NCBI GenBank assembly: GCA_001464125.1
Contig: LNEP01000001.1
Location: 405,935-469,934 of the forward strand
Direction of reading: 5' to 3'
DNA length: 64,000 bases
Origin: Betaproteobacteria bacterium Ga0077540
Lineage (GTDB): Bacteria; Pseudomonadota; Gammaproteobacteria; Burkholderiales; Methylophilaceae
Made by a program: the position numbers and the translations under genes
Notes under the pieces: model-generated
The model's input: only the letters and a program-made list of their open reading frames with translations
What the model was told of the DNA's origin: nothing
Database searches by the model: none
Shown: piece after piece, positions 52,372 through 60,635 of the stretch
How positions within the stretch are numbered: the stretch's first letter is position 1
Layout of the letters: each line of letters starts with the position of its first letter

Positions 52372-53067
52372 CTAGGCTACTGCCTGTTTGTTGTTGCGTT
52401 GGTCCACACGCTGCATCTCTTGTTTGGTTTGGTTCCAAATATCCGCATGCTCACAATCGGCATATTCGTGGAAATACGGGCCGCCAAGGGTATAGTGAAT
52501 CAATGCCGCATCTGGGTTGGGTGCGTTATAGCCAACAAGATGGTTCCATGTGGGTGGAATTTCACCAATCAAATCATCATGCTCCAACCATTTGAATTGA
52601 TGAAGCTCCAAACCAGATGCGGTATTCACAAACTCTGGGGTGAGCGCTTTACATTTGGCGTTATTAAATAGCATGACACTAGACCAGTTTTTCTTTTGGT
52701 ATTTGGTTTGTACTGCATCCAAAAACTTGGTGTCTTCTTTGGGTTGGTGGTCGTGCTTGACACACATGACTGCATAACGGTCATCTCGCAAATTCCACAG
52801 TTCGGCAATATCGCGGGTCATCACCATATCGCAATCCATAAAGATGCTCCAACCTTCATAATTGGCCAAATGAGGCGCAAGAAAGCGGGAGAAAGAGAAA
52901 TCGGTAGATTGCAAAGGATTGCGCTCACGTTTGTAGGTGTCTTTCAGTTGACTGAGCATGATGGGCGTAATGCTGACTGGTTGCGAGGCGTGTTGGTGTA
53001 TGCTGTGACTCAATACGTGAAATGCCACTGTCTCTCTTGCATCAAAACCAATAAATACCTGAATCAT
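52372..53067 (-). CDS. GT8-like glycosyltransferase
   Basis: A 231-residue predicted cytoplasmic sugar transferase beginning MIQVFIGFDARETVAFHVL. It has a DxD motif in WSIFMDCDMVMTRDIAELW, WSSVMLFNNAKCKAL, and a C-terminal metal/substrate His region ALIHYTLGGPYFHEY. This is the plan of small GT8/COG5597-like enzymes. ATG 53067 has AAGG about 9 nt upstream; the longer frame to 53133 would start upstream of the predicted transcript start near 53095. It heads the minus arm that includes the TadE/G-like protein and CpaB, so a pilus or surface protein may be its target. Confidence 0.8.
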   Translation of the reverse strand: MIQVFIGFDARETVAFHVLSHSIHQHASQPVSITPIMLSQLKDTYKRERNPLQSTDFSFSRFLAPHLANYEGWSIFMDCDMVMTRDIAELWNLRDDRYAVMCVKHDHQPKEDTKFLDAVQTKYQKKNWSSVMLFNNAKCKALTPEFVNTASGLELHQFKWLEHDDLIGEIPPTWNHLVGYNAPNPDAALIHYTLGGPYFHEYADCEHADIWNQTKQEMQRVDQRNNKQAVA

Positions 53068-53105
53068 GATGGGTAACCTTGTAACGTAATTTGATTTTGT
53101 ATTAA

Positions 53106-53122
53106 TGCAAATTTCATTCCTG
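53106..53122 (-). promoter_or_regulatory. Sigma-54-like promoter of the Tad minus arm
   Basis: On the minus strand: GG at 53120-53119, ten bases, GC at 53108-53107. The core AGGAATGAAATTTGC is identical to that at 35257-35271. A start near 53095 leaves a leader of about 28 nt to ATG 53067. The tandem sites lie about 90-120 bp upstream. Confidence 0.55.
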
Positions 53123-53183
53123 ATTAACATCATTGCAACTGATTGATTTGATGTTGAAATTTATCTGACTAACCACGTAAGAC

Positions 53184-53217
53184 TGGTTGATTACAACCAA
53201 TTGGTTTACTACAACCA
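53184..53217. promoter_or_regulatory. Two tandem 16-bp sites TGGTT-N6-AACCA (region B)
   Basis: TGGTTGATTACAACCA (53184-53199) and TGGTTTACTACAACCA (53202-53217), 18 bp apart start to start. Each has perfect 5-bp arms with a 6-bp spacer. They stand between two divergent operons and could serve both. An isolated half-site AACCA lies at 53171-53175. Confidence 0.7.
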
Positions 53218-53382
53218 ACACAGCGCATTTTTTTACAGGTTTTCGACCAATTTAAAATGATGATGGCTTGATACACACATAGTCTACAGCTTGAGCTAAG
53301 TCTCTATTTATTCCCACATTTTTATCTCGTTAGCAACACGTTGTAATCATGAAATGTGAAGCTATGGAGTGGGTGATTTGCA

Positions 53383-53399
53383 TCGGCATATTTATTGCT
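53383..53399 (+). promoter_or_regulatory. Sigma-54-like promoter of the GT41 operon
   Basis: TCGGCATATTTATTGCT: GG (53385-53386), ten bases, GC (53397-53398), with GGCA and TTGCT both close to the consensus. A start near 53410 leaves a 22-nt leader to ATG 53432. The tandem sites are about 190-225 bp upstream, still in range for an enhancer-binding protein. Confidence 0.5.
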
Positions 53400-53431
53400 G
53401 TTTTGTGTTTCGGGTAATCAAAAAAACGACT

Positions 53432-55615
53432 ATGAACACGCCAATCACTCCTAATCACCATCTCATCTATGAACTGCTGGAAAAGAATCGCACGGACGAA
53501 GCTATTTTGCATTGTGACGCTTTGTTGAACGTAAATCCGCAAGATGCGGATGTCCACTACCTAAAGGGGTTAGCATTGCGGCAGCTTGGCAACTTACTAG
53601 CAGCAAAAATAAGTTTTGAGTCGTCGTTGCGCATCGCACCTGCGAGTGTCTCAGCGCACTTTGCTTTGGGTAATGTATTGAGGTTACAGGGTGATCTGAA
53701 AGCAGCAGAGCAAGCATACCTCGGGACGATTGCGCTGGATGTACAGCATGAAAAGGCTCACTTTAATCTCGGCTTGGTGTACCACAAATCTGGCAATCTC
53801 AAGATGGCACTCACTTGCTATGACCGAGCGCTAGAAATCAACCCCGGCTATGCTGATGCGCTCAATAATAAAGGGAATGTGCTGAAGAGTCTGGGTAACT
53901 TGCAAGGCGCTTATAAATGCTATAGCGATGCAGTCACCATAAAGCCTTCTGCCACCATTTATTACAACATTGGCTTGGTTCTGCAAATGTTAAATCGCCC
54001 AGATGACGCTGCTGAGGCTTATGTATGTGCGGTAAAACATAAGCCAGACTACTGTCAAGCATGGGCTGGACTTGGCCTTGCGCTGCACAAGCATAAAAGC
54101 TATCCACAGGCCGTAGATGCCTATAAAAAGGCGCTTGCTTTAAAACCAGACAACCCTGAGGTTTGGAACAGCTTGGGGGTTACCTATAAAAAACTGAAAA
54201 TGCTGGAACCTGCAATAGAGTGTTTTGCTCGTGCAGTTGCGATCAAACCTGATTTCTCAGATGCATTAGGCGCTTTAGTACAAAATAAATTGCATGCCTG
54301 TGACTGGAAAGCGATTGATGATGTGTTTTCCGCAGTTGAAACCTCTATCAAGCAGGGAGGCAAGATGGTGCCATTCAACATTCTTGCAACGCCGCTTTCT
54401 GCCAAGTTACAAAAGCAATGTGCAGAACAATATACAGCGCATCACTTTCCACAGATGAACGCGCTGACAAACGTAAACACGCGTTATCAACATGCAAAAA
54501 TTCGTATCGGGTATTTTTCTGCAGACCTGCACAATCATGCAACTGCATACCTCATGGCTGATTTATTTGAGCGCCATGATAGGGATACATTTGAAATTAT
54601 TGGCTTTTCGTTTGGCTCAGAATCTCAAGACGAAATGGCGTTAAGAGTACGTAAAGCATTTGATGCGTTTTACGATGTCGGCAGTTTGTCAGACATTGAG
54701 ATTGCAAAGCTGGCAGCCAAAAAGGAAATTGATATTGCGGTAGATTTAAAAGGGTATACGCGTGGCGCAAGGCCGGGCATTTTTGCTTATATGCCAGCAC
54801 CAATACAAGTGAGCTATCTTGGCTATCCCGGCACTTTAGGAGCACCGTATATTCAATATCTGATTGCAGATAAGGTGTTGATTCCACAAGGTGATCAAAT
54901 TAACTACACCGAAAAAATTGCGTATTTGCCTGATACCTATCAGGTAAATGCAAGACGAAAGGTGCTGCCGCAAAATGCCACAACACGTCGGGATCATGGT
55001 ATCCCCGAACATGCTTTTGTGTTCTGCTGCTTTAATAACAATTACAAAATTACACCAGATGTTTTTGATATCTGGTTACGTCTGCTTCATGAGGTTGAGC
55101 ATGCGGTGCTTTGGCTATTTGAGGCCAATCCAAGCGCCACTGTGAATCTAAAAAGTAGGGCACAAGCTAATGGCATTGCACCTGAACGATTGATTTTTGC
55201 TAAAAAAGTGCCTCAAGAAATGCACCTTGCCCGTTATTACCATGCTGATCTAGTGCTTGATACCTTTCATTACAATGCCCACACCACTACCAGCGATGCA
55301 TTATGGGTGGGGTGTCCGGTATTAACCTGCTTGGGCAGTACATTTCCAGGACGAGTGGCAGCGAGCATTCTTACAGCTTTTGGTATGCCGGAAATGATCA
55401 CCAGATCGCCAGAGGCTTACTTTGATTTGGCTAGACAGTTGGCATTTGATACAGACAGGTTAGATACCATCAGGCAACAAGTGGCGGCGCATCGAGACAC
55501 GCAAGCGTTGTTTAATATTGATCTGTATACCACCCATATTGAGGACCTCTATCGACAGATGCATCAACGCCATCTAGATGGCTTGCCTGCCGATTATCTG
55601 GAGTTATCCAATTGA
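53432..55615 (+). CDS. TPR protein with GT41 (SPINDLY/OGT-like) glycosyltransferase domain, second copy
   Basis: Predicted cytoplasmic protein O-glycosyltransferase, larger than the copy at 21416. About eight TPR repeats fill residues 15-270 (HEKAHFNLGLVYHKSGNLKM, PGYADALNNKGNVLKSLGNL, NPEVWNSLGVTYKKLKMLEP). The GT41 part runs from IRIGYFSADLHNHATAYLMA through IQVSYLGYPGTLG, FVFCCFNNNYKITPDVFDIW, RLIFAKKVPQEMHLARY and LDTFHYNAHTTTSDALWVGC. ATG 53432 is preferred because the longer frame to 53369 would begin before the predicted promoter. It heads an operon with GT-C, acyltransferase and DUF120-like genes. Confidence 0.9.
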   Translation: MNTPITPNHHLIYELLEKNRTDEAILHCDALLNVNPQDADVHYLKGLALRQLGNLLAAKISFESSLRIAPASVSAHFALGNVLRLQGDLKAAEQAYLGTIALDVQHEKAHFNLGLVYHKSGNLKMALTCYDRALEINPGYADALNNKGNVLKSLGNLQGAYKCYSDAVTIKPSATIYYNIGLVLQMLNRPDDAAEAYVCAVKHKPDYCQAWAGLGLALHKHKSYPQAVDAYKKALALKPDNPEVWNSLGVTYKKLKMLEPAIECFARAVAIKPDFSDALGALVQNKLHACDWKAIDDVFSAVETSIKQGGKMVPFNILATPLSAKLQKQCAEQYTAHHFPQMNALTNVNTRYQHAKIRIGYFSADLHNHATAYLMADLFERHDRDTFEIIGFSFGSESQDEMALRVRKAFDAFYDVGSLSDIEIAKLAAKKEIDIAVDLKGYTRGARPGIFAYMPAPIQVSYLGYPGTLGAPYIQYLIADKVLIPQGDQINYTEKIAYLPDTYQVNARRKVLPQNATTRRDHGIPEHAFVFCCFNNNYKITPDVFDIWLRLLHEVEHAVLWLFEANPSATVNLKSRAQANGIAPERLIFAKKVPQEMHLARYYHADLVLDTFHYNAHTTTSDALWVGCPVLTCLGSTFPGRVAASILTAFGMPEMITRSPEAYFDLARQLAFDTDRLDTIRQQVAAHRDTQALFNIDLYTTHIEDLYRQMHQRHLDGLPADYLELSN

Positions 55616-57171
55616 ATGCTGGAGTATTGCGAGCGTTACTGATTATTTTGGTATTCAGCGCTACATTGATACCAAGATTGCTAATGATAGGGGCTCCACC
55701 CGCCACAGATGAAGGCATTTACGCTTTCAATTCACTGATGATTTACCTTAACCCGCCTCCCGGTAACTTATTGCCAGAGTTGGGGACGTTATCACTTTAT
55801 CAAGCTTTGATGGCTTGGGTATTTTCTTGTGATATTAACCACTTAGTATTGCTGAGGGCGCTAGATGCATTGGTGGCTTCAATAGCTGGCTTCATGCTAT
55901 ACCAAGTGACAAGCCATGAGTCTAACAGCAAGCTAGTCGGGGCAGTGATTGCGATCATTTTCCTAATCACCTTGAATGACCCAGTATTTATTCAGTATGG
56001 CTTTAAAAATAGCATTGCTGCTGCCAGTCTCCCGTTATTGGCTGCTATCGCAATCGGACAGCGAGCCAACGATATCGAGACGACCGTTTGGTTTGCAGCA
56101 GGGGCGTTGGTGGCAATTTCTGTGCTATTAAGGGAGCCATTTGCTGTATTTGCTATAGCAGGCGTCTTGGTGGTCTATGTTAGAGCTAGCTTTAGAGCAG
56201 TGTGCGCTTACCTATTAGGTGGTGTACTGATGGGCGGATTGATTTTACTGCTGATGATTTTGATGAGAGGGGGGTACCAGAATCTGATACAAAGTTATGC
56301 AGATTTAGCGCTCACGTTTCAGCAAATTGCCTATCAAAGGCACGCCTTACTGCAAAGTAGTGTTGCAGCTTTTGCTAAAAATGCATTAAGCGTATTAATG
56401 CTATCTGTAGTGTCTATCTATTGGGTGTTGCTAGCAGGCACGATCAAGCCAGTTTATGTTTACAGAATGGGATTTTGGTTGCTCTTAGCTACTGCACCCT
56501 TACTGGAACCGTTACTAAAAAACGGATACCCCTATCATTACGCCAGCACCATGTTTGGTCTAGCTGGGCTTGTGTCTCTTGGTTGGCGCGCTTATTTAGA
56601 GACAAAAACAGAATATTCGCGCGCCACCATTTTTATTCTATTTCTGGCTGTATTGTTTTTAACTCCAAAAATTACCAAATTCAACGGTGTCTATACCCAG
56701 TATACCGCGCAACTTGGAAGCAAAAATGCCCCAATCAACTGGCCCCAATCTATCGTGCAGCAAAGTAATTATTTGCTAATTGCCGAATACATCCATACAC
56801 ATAGCCAAGGCAATCCAACCGTTGCAATCAATGGCAGTATGCTTGGAGTGATTCCACTAGCAAAAGCCAAGCCAAGTAGCCCTGAGCTTGCACACCTCAG
56901 CTATCGTTATATTTACAGCAATCGAGATAAAAAAAGCTTGAGAGCCGAGATTAAGGCGTGCCCACCGGAATTCATCATGCTTACGAACAGTTCTCCATTT
57001 CAAGACACAAAAGTGTTGAACTCAATTGTTAAAAGCATCCCTGAATATCGCTTAAGCACCTATATTCCACCATCAAAAACACGCCATTACGGAAGTTTTG
57101 ACGCTGCGATTTATCAGTGGGCAGCTGGCTCTAGAGACTGCCATCGCAACCTAAAAGAAAGAAGCAAGTAA
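55612..57171 (+). CDS. GT-C type membrane glycosyltransferase (PMT/ArnT-like)
   Basis: A 519-residue polytopic protein with about ten membrane segments in the first 360 residues, then a soluble C-terminal part of about 140 residues. The first outward loop has PPATDEGIYAF, carrying the acidic pair typical of GT-C enzymes that use polyprenyl-linked sugars. No closer family can be named. The TTG start at 55612 overlaps the GT41 stop (TTGA), with GGAG upstream. Likely adds a lipid-carried sugar to a periplasmic acceptor; which one is unknown. Confidence 0.75.
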   Translation: MNAGVLRALLIILVFSATLIPRLLMIGAPPATDEGIYAFNSLMIYLNPPPGNLLPELGTLSLYQALMAWVFSCDINHLVLLRALDALVASIAGFMLYQVTSHESNSKLVGAVIAIIFLITLNDPVFIQYGFKNSIAAASLPLLAAIAIGQRANDIETTVWFAAGALVAISVLLREPFAVFAIAGVLVVYVRASFRAVCAYLLGGVLMGGLILLLMILMRGGYQNLIQSYADLALTFQQIAYQRHALLQSSVAAFAKNALSVLMLSVVSIYWVLLAGTIKPVYVYRMGFWLLLATAPLLEPLLKNGYPYHYASTMFGLAGLVSLGWRAYLETKTEYSRATIFILFLAVLFLTPKITKFNGVYTQYTAQLGSKNAPINWPQSIVQQSNYLLIAEYIHTHSQGNPTVAINGSMLGVIPLAKAKPSSPELAHLSYRYIYSNRDKKSLRAEIKACPPEFIMLTNSSPFQDTKVLNSIVKSIPEYRLSTYIPPSKTRHYGSFDAAIYQWAAGSRDCHRNLKERSK

Positions 57172-57173
57172 AA

Positions 57174-58310
57174 ATGAGCAGTTTAGGCATACGGGCTTCG
57201 AGTTCGCTTAGCTATATTCCAGGATTAGATGGTATACGCGCGATTGCTGTGATTGCGGTCATGTTACGTCATTACACATCACCATTCACACCTCTGCTCA
57301 ATGACGCAGGGTGGGGATGGAAGGCCTATGCTGCCATTGCCAATTTGGGCTGGGTAGGGGTTGATATTTTCTTTGTACTTTCTGGCTATTTGATTGCCAA
57401 GATGTTACTGAACAACCCAATTCAATCTTTAGATGGCTATTTGAAATTCGTGAATCGACGAGTGTGGCGATTAATTCCAGCCTATGTGGCTTGCCTGTTG
57501 GTGTTTTCATTAATTGCAATGATGTTTACACCCAATAGCAAAGTGCTCAATAATGCGTTATCTCTTTGGACCATGACTTCAAACATCCAAAGCGCATTTA
57601 TTCACCGCACCGCACTGATGGATGGCCAATACAACCTTGTGCACTTTTGGTCACTTGCGGTGGAATGGCATTTTTACCTTTTGTTACCAGTATTGCTATG
57701 GATTTTTCGCTCTGTCTATTTGACGGCGATTATTCTAATTGCTGTAGCGATTGCAACACGATATCTGTTTCAGCAATTAGACTTGTCCGATAACGCAATA
57801 TATTCATTCACGCTATGCAGAATGGATGCTTTAGCAATGGGATGTTTATTGGCAACCGTTGCGCCAAAAATTACACAGAAATATGCCGATTTGTATTTAG
57901 TCGCAGGTGCCGTGTTATTTGTTTCTATCATGTACACCATCAGCCAAGCCACCATTCCATACAAAAAACTGCCTTGGATGCAATTGTATGGCTATACCTT
58001 AATTGGATTATCAGTAGCCATGATGTTGGTAGGTATTATCAAAGCCAGTGTTAAGAACCGCCTAGTCATGCTATTAGAGCGACCATTTATGTTGATGACT
58101 GGTAGGGCGAGTTATAGCCTTTACATTTGGCACCTTGTATTTTTCCCATTTATCGCAAATGTGGCGTTAGATAGGTATGACACGAGTCTAGAGGCTTTTA
58201 TAGCTGCATTTATGATGGCAGTCTCGCTAGCAGCATTGATGTCTGCTTTGTCTTACAAATTTGTAGAATCAAAGTTTTATTTAGCACATCGCCGTGAGGC
58301 GAGATCGTAA
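57174..58310 (+). CDS. Acyltransferase 3 family membrane protein
   Basis: Ten-helix membrane O-acyltransferase (OatA/OafA type without the extra SGNH domain), 378 residues. N-terminal signature YIPGLDGIRAIAVIAVMLRH with the conserved His, then VDIFFVLSGYLIAKML and NRRVWRLIPAYVACL. HFWSLAVEWHFYLLLPVLLW and the ASYSLYIWHLVFFP end complete the family pattern. It probably adds acetyl groups to a surface sugar. It starts 2 nt after the GT-C stop. Confidence 0.92.
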   Translation: MSSLGIRASSSLSYIPGLDGIRAIAVIAVMLRHYTSPFTPLLNDAGWGWKAYAAIANLGWVGVDIFFVLSGYLIAKMLLNNPIQSLDGYLKFVNRRVWRLIPAYVACLLVFSLIAMMFTPNSKVLNNALSLWTMTSNIQSAFIHRTALMDGQYNLVHFWSLAVEWHFYLLLPVLLWIFRSVYLTAIILIAVAIATRYLFQQLDLSDNAIYSFTLCRMDALAMGCLLATVAPKITQKYADLYLVAGAVLFVSIMYTISQATIPYKKLPWMQLYGYTLIGLSVAMMLVGIIKASVKNRLVMLLERPFMLMTGRASYSLYIWHLVFFPFIANVALDRYDTSLEAFIAAFMMAVSLAALMSALSYKFVESKFYLAHRREARS

Positions 58311-58353
58311 TTGGCAATTAGTTGAGATTCACTTGTTACAAGGAAGCAACCAG

Positions 58354-58809
58354 ATGAAAAAGATGCGCTTTGCAGGCGTTGTTGAATCACGAAGCAGCCT
58401 ACCTCAAATTGGTGGGCCGCCTGGAGAGTCAGATGTGCTCGCTTTAAACCCAGAAAGACAGCAAGGTATTTTGGCTGCTACCGGATGGAGTACGCTGTAT
58501 CCGGGTACATTAAATCTTGGTGTTACAGACGATGTGGTGCATAGGCTTTTGCTATACAAAACTATCTATGCAGAAGATGGTTTTAATATCCGCTACCCTG
58601 AGAAATATGCCTATATCCCACTGAAGCGAATTGGATATTTGTATTATTCGGCTACGATATCCAAAGAAAAAGACACTGAGCAGGTTCCAATATTATTGCG
58701 TAGAGCTTGTAACCCGCTAAACAATAGGGTTGAAGAGTTTGCCGAGCGCCAGCTTCGCCAGGCGCTGGATATTCAAGATGGAAATGTGGTTTATTGTACG
58801 GTAGGCTGA
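58354..58809 (+). CDS. DUF120-like protein (CTP-dependent riboflavin kinase fold)
   Basis: A 151-residue soluble protein. The pattern GVVES near the start, GWSTLYPGTLNLGV in the middle and ERQLRQALDIQDGNVVYCTV at the end lines up with the archaeal CTP-dependent riboflavin kinases (GFEP-x-PGTLNL and LR-x6-DGDVI), including the Thr and Asn of GTLN known there as metal ligands. The rest is only weakly similar, so a changed substrate is possible. AAGGA lies about 9 nt before ATG 58354; the frame from 58294 would overlap the acyltransferase gene. Its presence in a surface sugar operon is unexpected. Confidence 0.65.
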   Translation: MKKMRFAGVVESRSSLPQIGGPPGESDVLALNPERQQGILAATGWSTLYPGTLNLGVTDDVVHRLLLYKTIYAEDGFNIRYPEKYAYIPLKRIGYLYYSATISKEKDTEQVPILLRRACNPLNNRVEEFAERQLRQALDIQDGNVVYCTVG

Positions 58810-58826
58810 TGAATAAATTTAAACTA

Positions 58827-58860
58827 CTTAGATGATCAACATATGAAGTAGGTATCTAAG
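58827..58860. terminator. Hairpin between convergent glycosylation operons
   Basis: Perfect 7-bp arms CTTAGAT (58827-58833) and ATCTAAG (58854-58860) with a 20-nt loop. An alternative shorter pairing TACTT/AAGTA also exists. There is no strong T-run. It may stop transcription from both sides. Confidence 0.3.
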
Positions 58861-60019
58861 CATAGAGTCTATTGCCCTCATGAGGCATATAAGAAGCGAA
58901 GCTATCAAAAATCACCGAGCGCACACGATCTAATTGCGGTTCAAGTCCAGTCCACATGGGTAATCGTAATAATCGTTCAGATAGATCTTCAGTAACCTTG
59001 AGATCACCATTTGTGCGCCCGTATTTAAGACCGGCAGGCGAGGTGTGAAGTGGTACATAATGAAATACGGGGTGAATATCCAGTGCTTTCATTTGAGTAA
59101 TCAACTGAGTTCTGGCATCGAGTGAATTTAAAATGATGTAGTACATGTGGGCATTATGAACGCATTCTGCAGGGAAAGTAGGGCGTTTGATCAAACCCGC
59201 TCTCTCAAGCGCATACAACCCTTCGTGATACTTCTCCCAAATTTCAAGCCTGCGTTGAGTGATGTTGTCAATATCTTCAAATTGAGCCCATAAGAAAGCA
59301 GCAATCACTTCACCGGGTAGATAAGATGAGCCCAAATCAACCCAAGTATATTTATCGACTTGTCCTCGAAAAAATTTGCTTCTATTGGTTCCTTTTTCAC
59401 GGATGATTTCAGCACGTTCCACAAAACGATCATCATTGATAAGCAGTGCACCACCTTCTCCAGAGATTACATTTTTAGTTTCATGGAAGGAATAAGCACC
59501 CAAGTGTCCAATAGTGCCAAGCGGTTTGTTCTTATAGGTTGCATTCACTCCTTGCGCAGCGTCCTCAATGACTAACAACTGATGCCTATTGGCTATTTCC
59601 ATGATGGTATCCATTTCGCACCCAACCCCAGCATAATGCACTGGCACAATAACTTTGGTTTTTGGCGTAATGGCCGCTTCAATTTTTGTCTCGTCAATGT
59701 TCAATGTGTCTGGACGTATATCCACAAATACGGGAACCGCCCCTCGTAACGCAAATGCATTTGCAGTAGATACAAAGGTATAGGAGGGCATAATCACTTC
59801 ATCCCCAGGCTGAATATCTGCAAGCATGGCCGCCATTTCCAACGCGGCAGTGCATGAATGCGTAAGTAATGCTTTTTTTGAGCCAGTCTGCTCTTCAAGC
59901 CAGTGATGGCATTTTTTTGTAAAAGGGCCATCTCCAGCCAGCATCCCATTGAAATGTGCTTCAGCAATGTAAAATAGCTCTTTGCCAGTCATGTATGGTT
60001 TATTAAACGGGATTTTCAT
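58856..60019 (-). CDS. rffA: dTDP-4-amino-4,6-dideoxygalactose transaminase (RffA/WecE-like)
   Basis: PLP-dependent sugar aminotransferase of the DegT/DnrJ/EryC1 family that makes a 4-amino-4,6-dideoxy nucleotide sugar (TDP-Fuc4N in enterobacteria). It starts IPFNKPYMTGKELFYIAEAH, as WecE does. Further motifs: LTHSCTAALEMAAML, PGDEVIMPSYTFVSTANAF, VIEDAAQGVNATYKNKPLG, YSFHETKNVISGEGGALL with the PLP Lys, and HYVPLHTSPAGLKYG. I chose ATG 60019, overlapping the upstream stop as ATGA. Last gene of the six-gene minus operon. The WecD-like gene upstream supports the assignment. Confidence 0.9.
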   Translation of the reverse strand: MKIPFNKPYMTGKELFYIAEAHFNGMLAGDGPFTKKCHHWLEEQTGSKKALLTHSCTAALEMAAMLADIQPGDEVIMPSYTFVSTANAFALRGAVPVFVDIRPDTLNIDETKIEAAITPKTKVIVPVHYAGVGCEMDTIMEIANRHQLLVIEDAAQGVNATYKNKPLGTIGHLGAYSFHETKNVISGEGGALLINDDRFVERAEIIREKGTNRSKFFRGQVDKYTWVDLGSSYLPGEVIAAFLWAQFEDIDNITQRRLEIWEKYHEGLYALERAGLIKRPTFPAECVHNAHMYYIILNSLDARTQLITQMKALDIHPVFHYVPLHTSPAGLKYGRTNGDLKVTEDLSERLLRLPMWTGLEPQLDRVRSVIFDSFASYMPHEGNRLYA

Positions 60020-60633
60020 TTTGTGCACACCATATAACAATGAGTATAAGGAATCCAAGCCCTATGAACGATGCGGCTTTCAACGTGCTTGAAAGTACGA
60101 TTTACGATGGCTTTATAAGCTGATTCAACACGCACATTTTGGCCACGATCTTTTGAGATGAGAAAGCGTGCAATAAAGTTTTGATCTGGTGTGTAACAAG
60201 GGTCAACGCTAATTAATTTGCCACCTTCTTTTAGGGCAGCATGGGCTAGTTTGGCAATTTTTTTTGCTTGGATATCATCCATATGATGGAAGACCCCTGT
60301 CAAGACAACATAATCGAATTTTGGTAGTTTGGCTAAGTCGCTTTCTTCTAACAATTTGCTGGAAAAATGCCCTCTGGCACCATACTTTCTTTGAGCAGTT
60401 TTGATGTAGTCTGACGATATATCAAAGCCATAATAGTTTATTCCTTTAGGCAAGTAATCCAATATATCGGCTGGCCCACAGCCAATATCGAGTATTGCCA
60501 TGTTTGAATTTGCTTGCATCACATCTCTAGTTAAAAACTTCCATATCGACTTCGCTCCCATTAAGACCTGAAAGCTTGAGTATATGAATGGTACAGAGAG
60601 GATAGTGCGTAGACCGCTGGTGATTTGTGACAT
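60016..60633 (-). CDS. Class I SAM-dependent methyltransferase
   Basis: A 205-residue methyltransferase with SAM motif MAILDIGCGPADILDYLPKG (about residues 45-65), YYGFDISSDYIKTAQRKYG, FDYVVLTGVFHHMDD and ALKEGGKLISVDPCYTP. Target unknown; it may methylate a sugar. ATG 60633 follows the upstream stop by 2 nt, and the stop overlaps rffA. The longer frame from 60660 overlaps the upstream gene needlessly. Confidence 0.85.
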   Translation of the reverse strand: MSQITSGLRTILSVPFIYSSFQVLMGAKSIWKFLTRDVMQANSNMAILDIGCGPADILDYLPKGINYYGFDISSDYIKTAQRKYGARGHFSSKLLEESDLAKLPKFDYVVLTGVFHHMDDIQAKKIAKLAHAALKEGGKLISVDPCYTPDQNFIARFLISKDRGQNVRVESAYKAIVNRTFKHVESRIVHRAWIPYTHCYMVCTK

Positions 60634-60635
60634 GA

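Larger units (their letters stand above)
53068..53431. other. Divergent control region of the Tad minus arm and the glycosylation operon
   Basis: No gene is supported in these 364 bases. They hold two TGGTT-N6-AACCA sites (53184-53217), a sigma-54-like element on the minus strand (53106-53122) and one on the plus strand (53383-53399). The rest is AT-rich without clear signals. Confidence 0.6.

Noticed and set aside
52323..52671. Plus-strand open frames over the GT8-like and TadE/G-like genes
   Set aside because: They are antisense to well-supported genes and have no family features.
53374..53390. Second sigma-54-like candidate before the GT41 gene (GG with TTTGC)
   Set aside because: The GG to GC spacing is 12, not 10, so it does not fit; the element at 53383-53399 does.
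53369..53431. N-terminal extension of the GT41 gene
   Set aside because: It would place the start before the predicted promoter, has no ribosome binding site and shows no conserved sequence before MNTPITPNHH.
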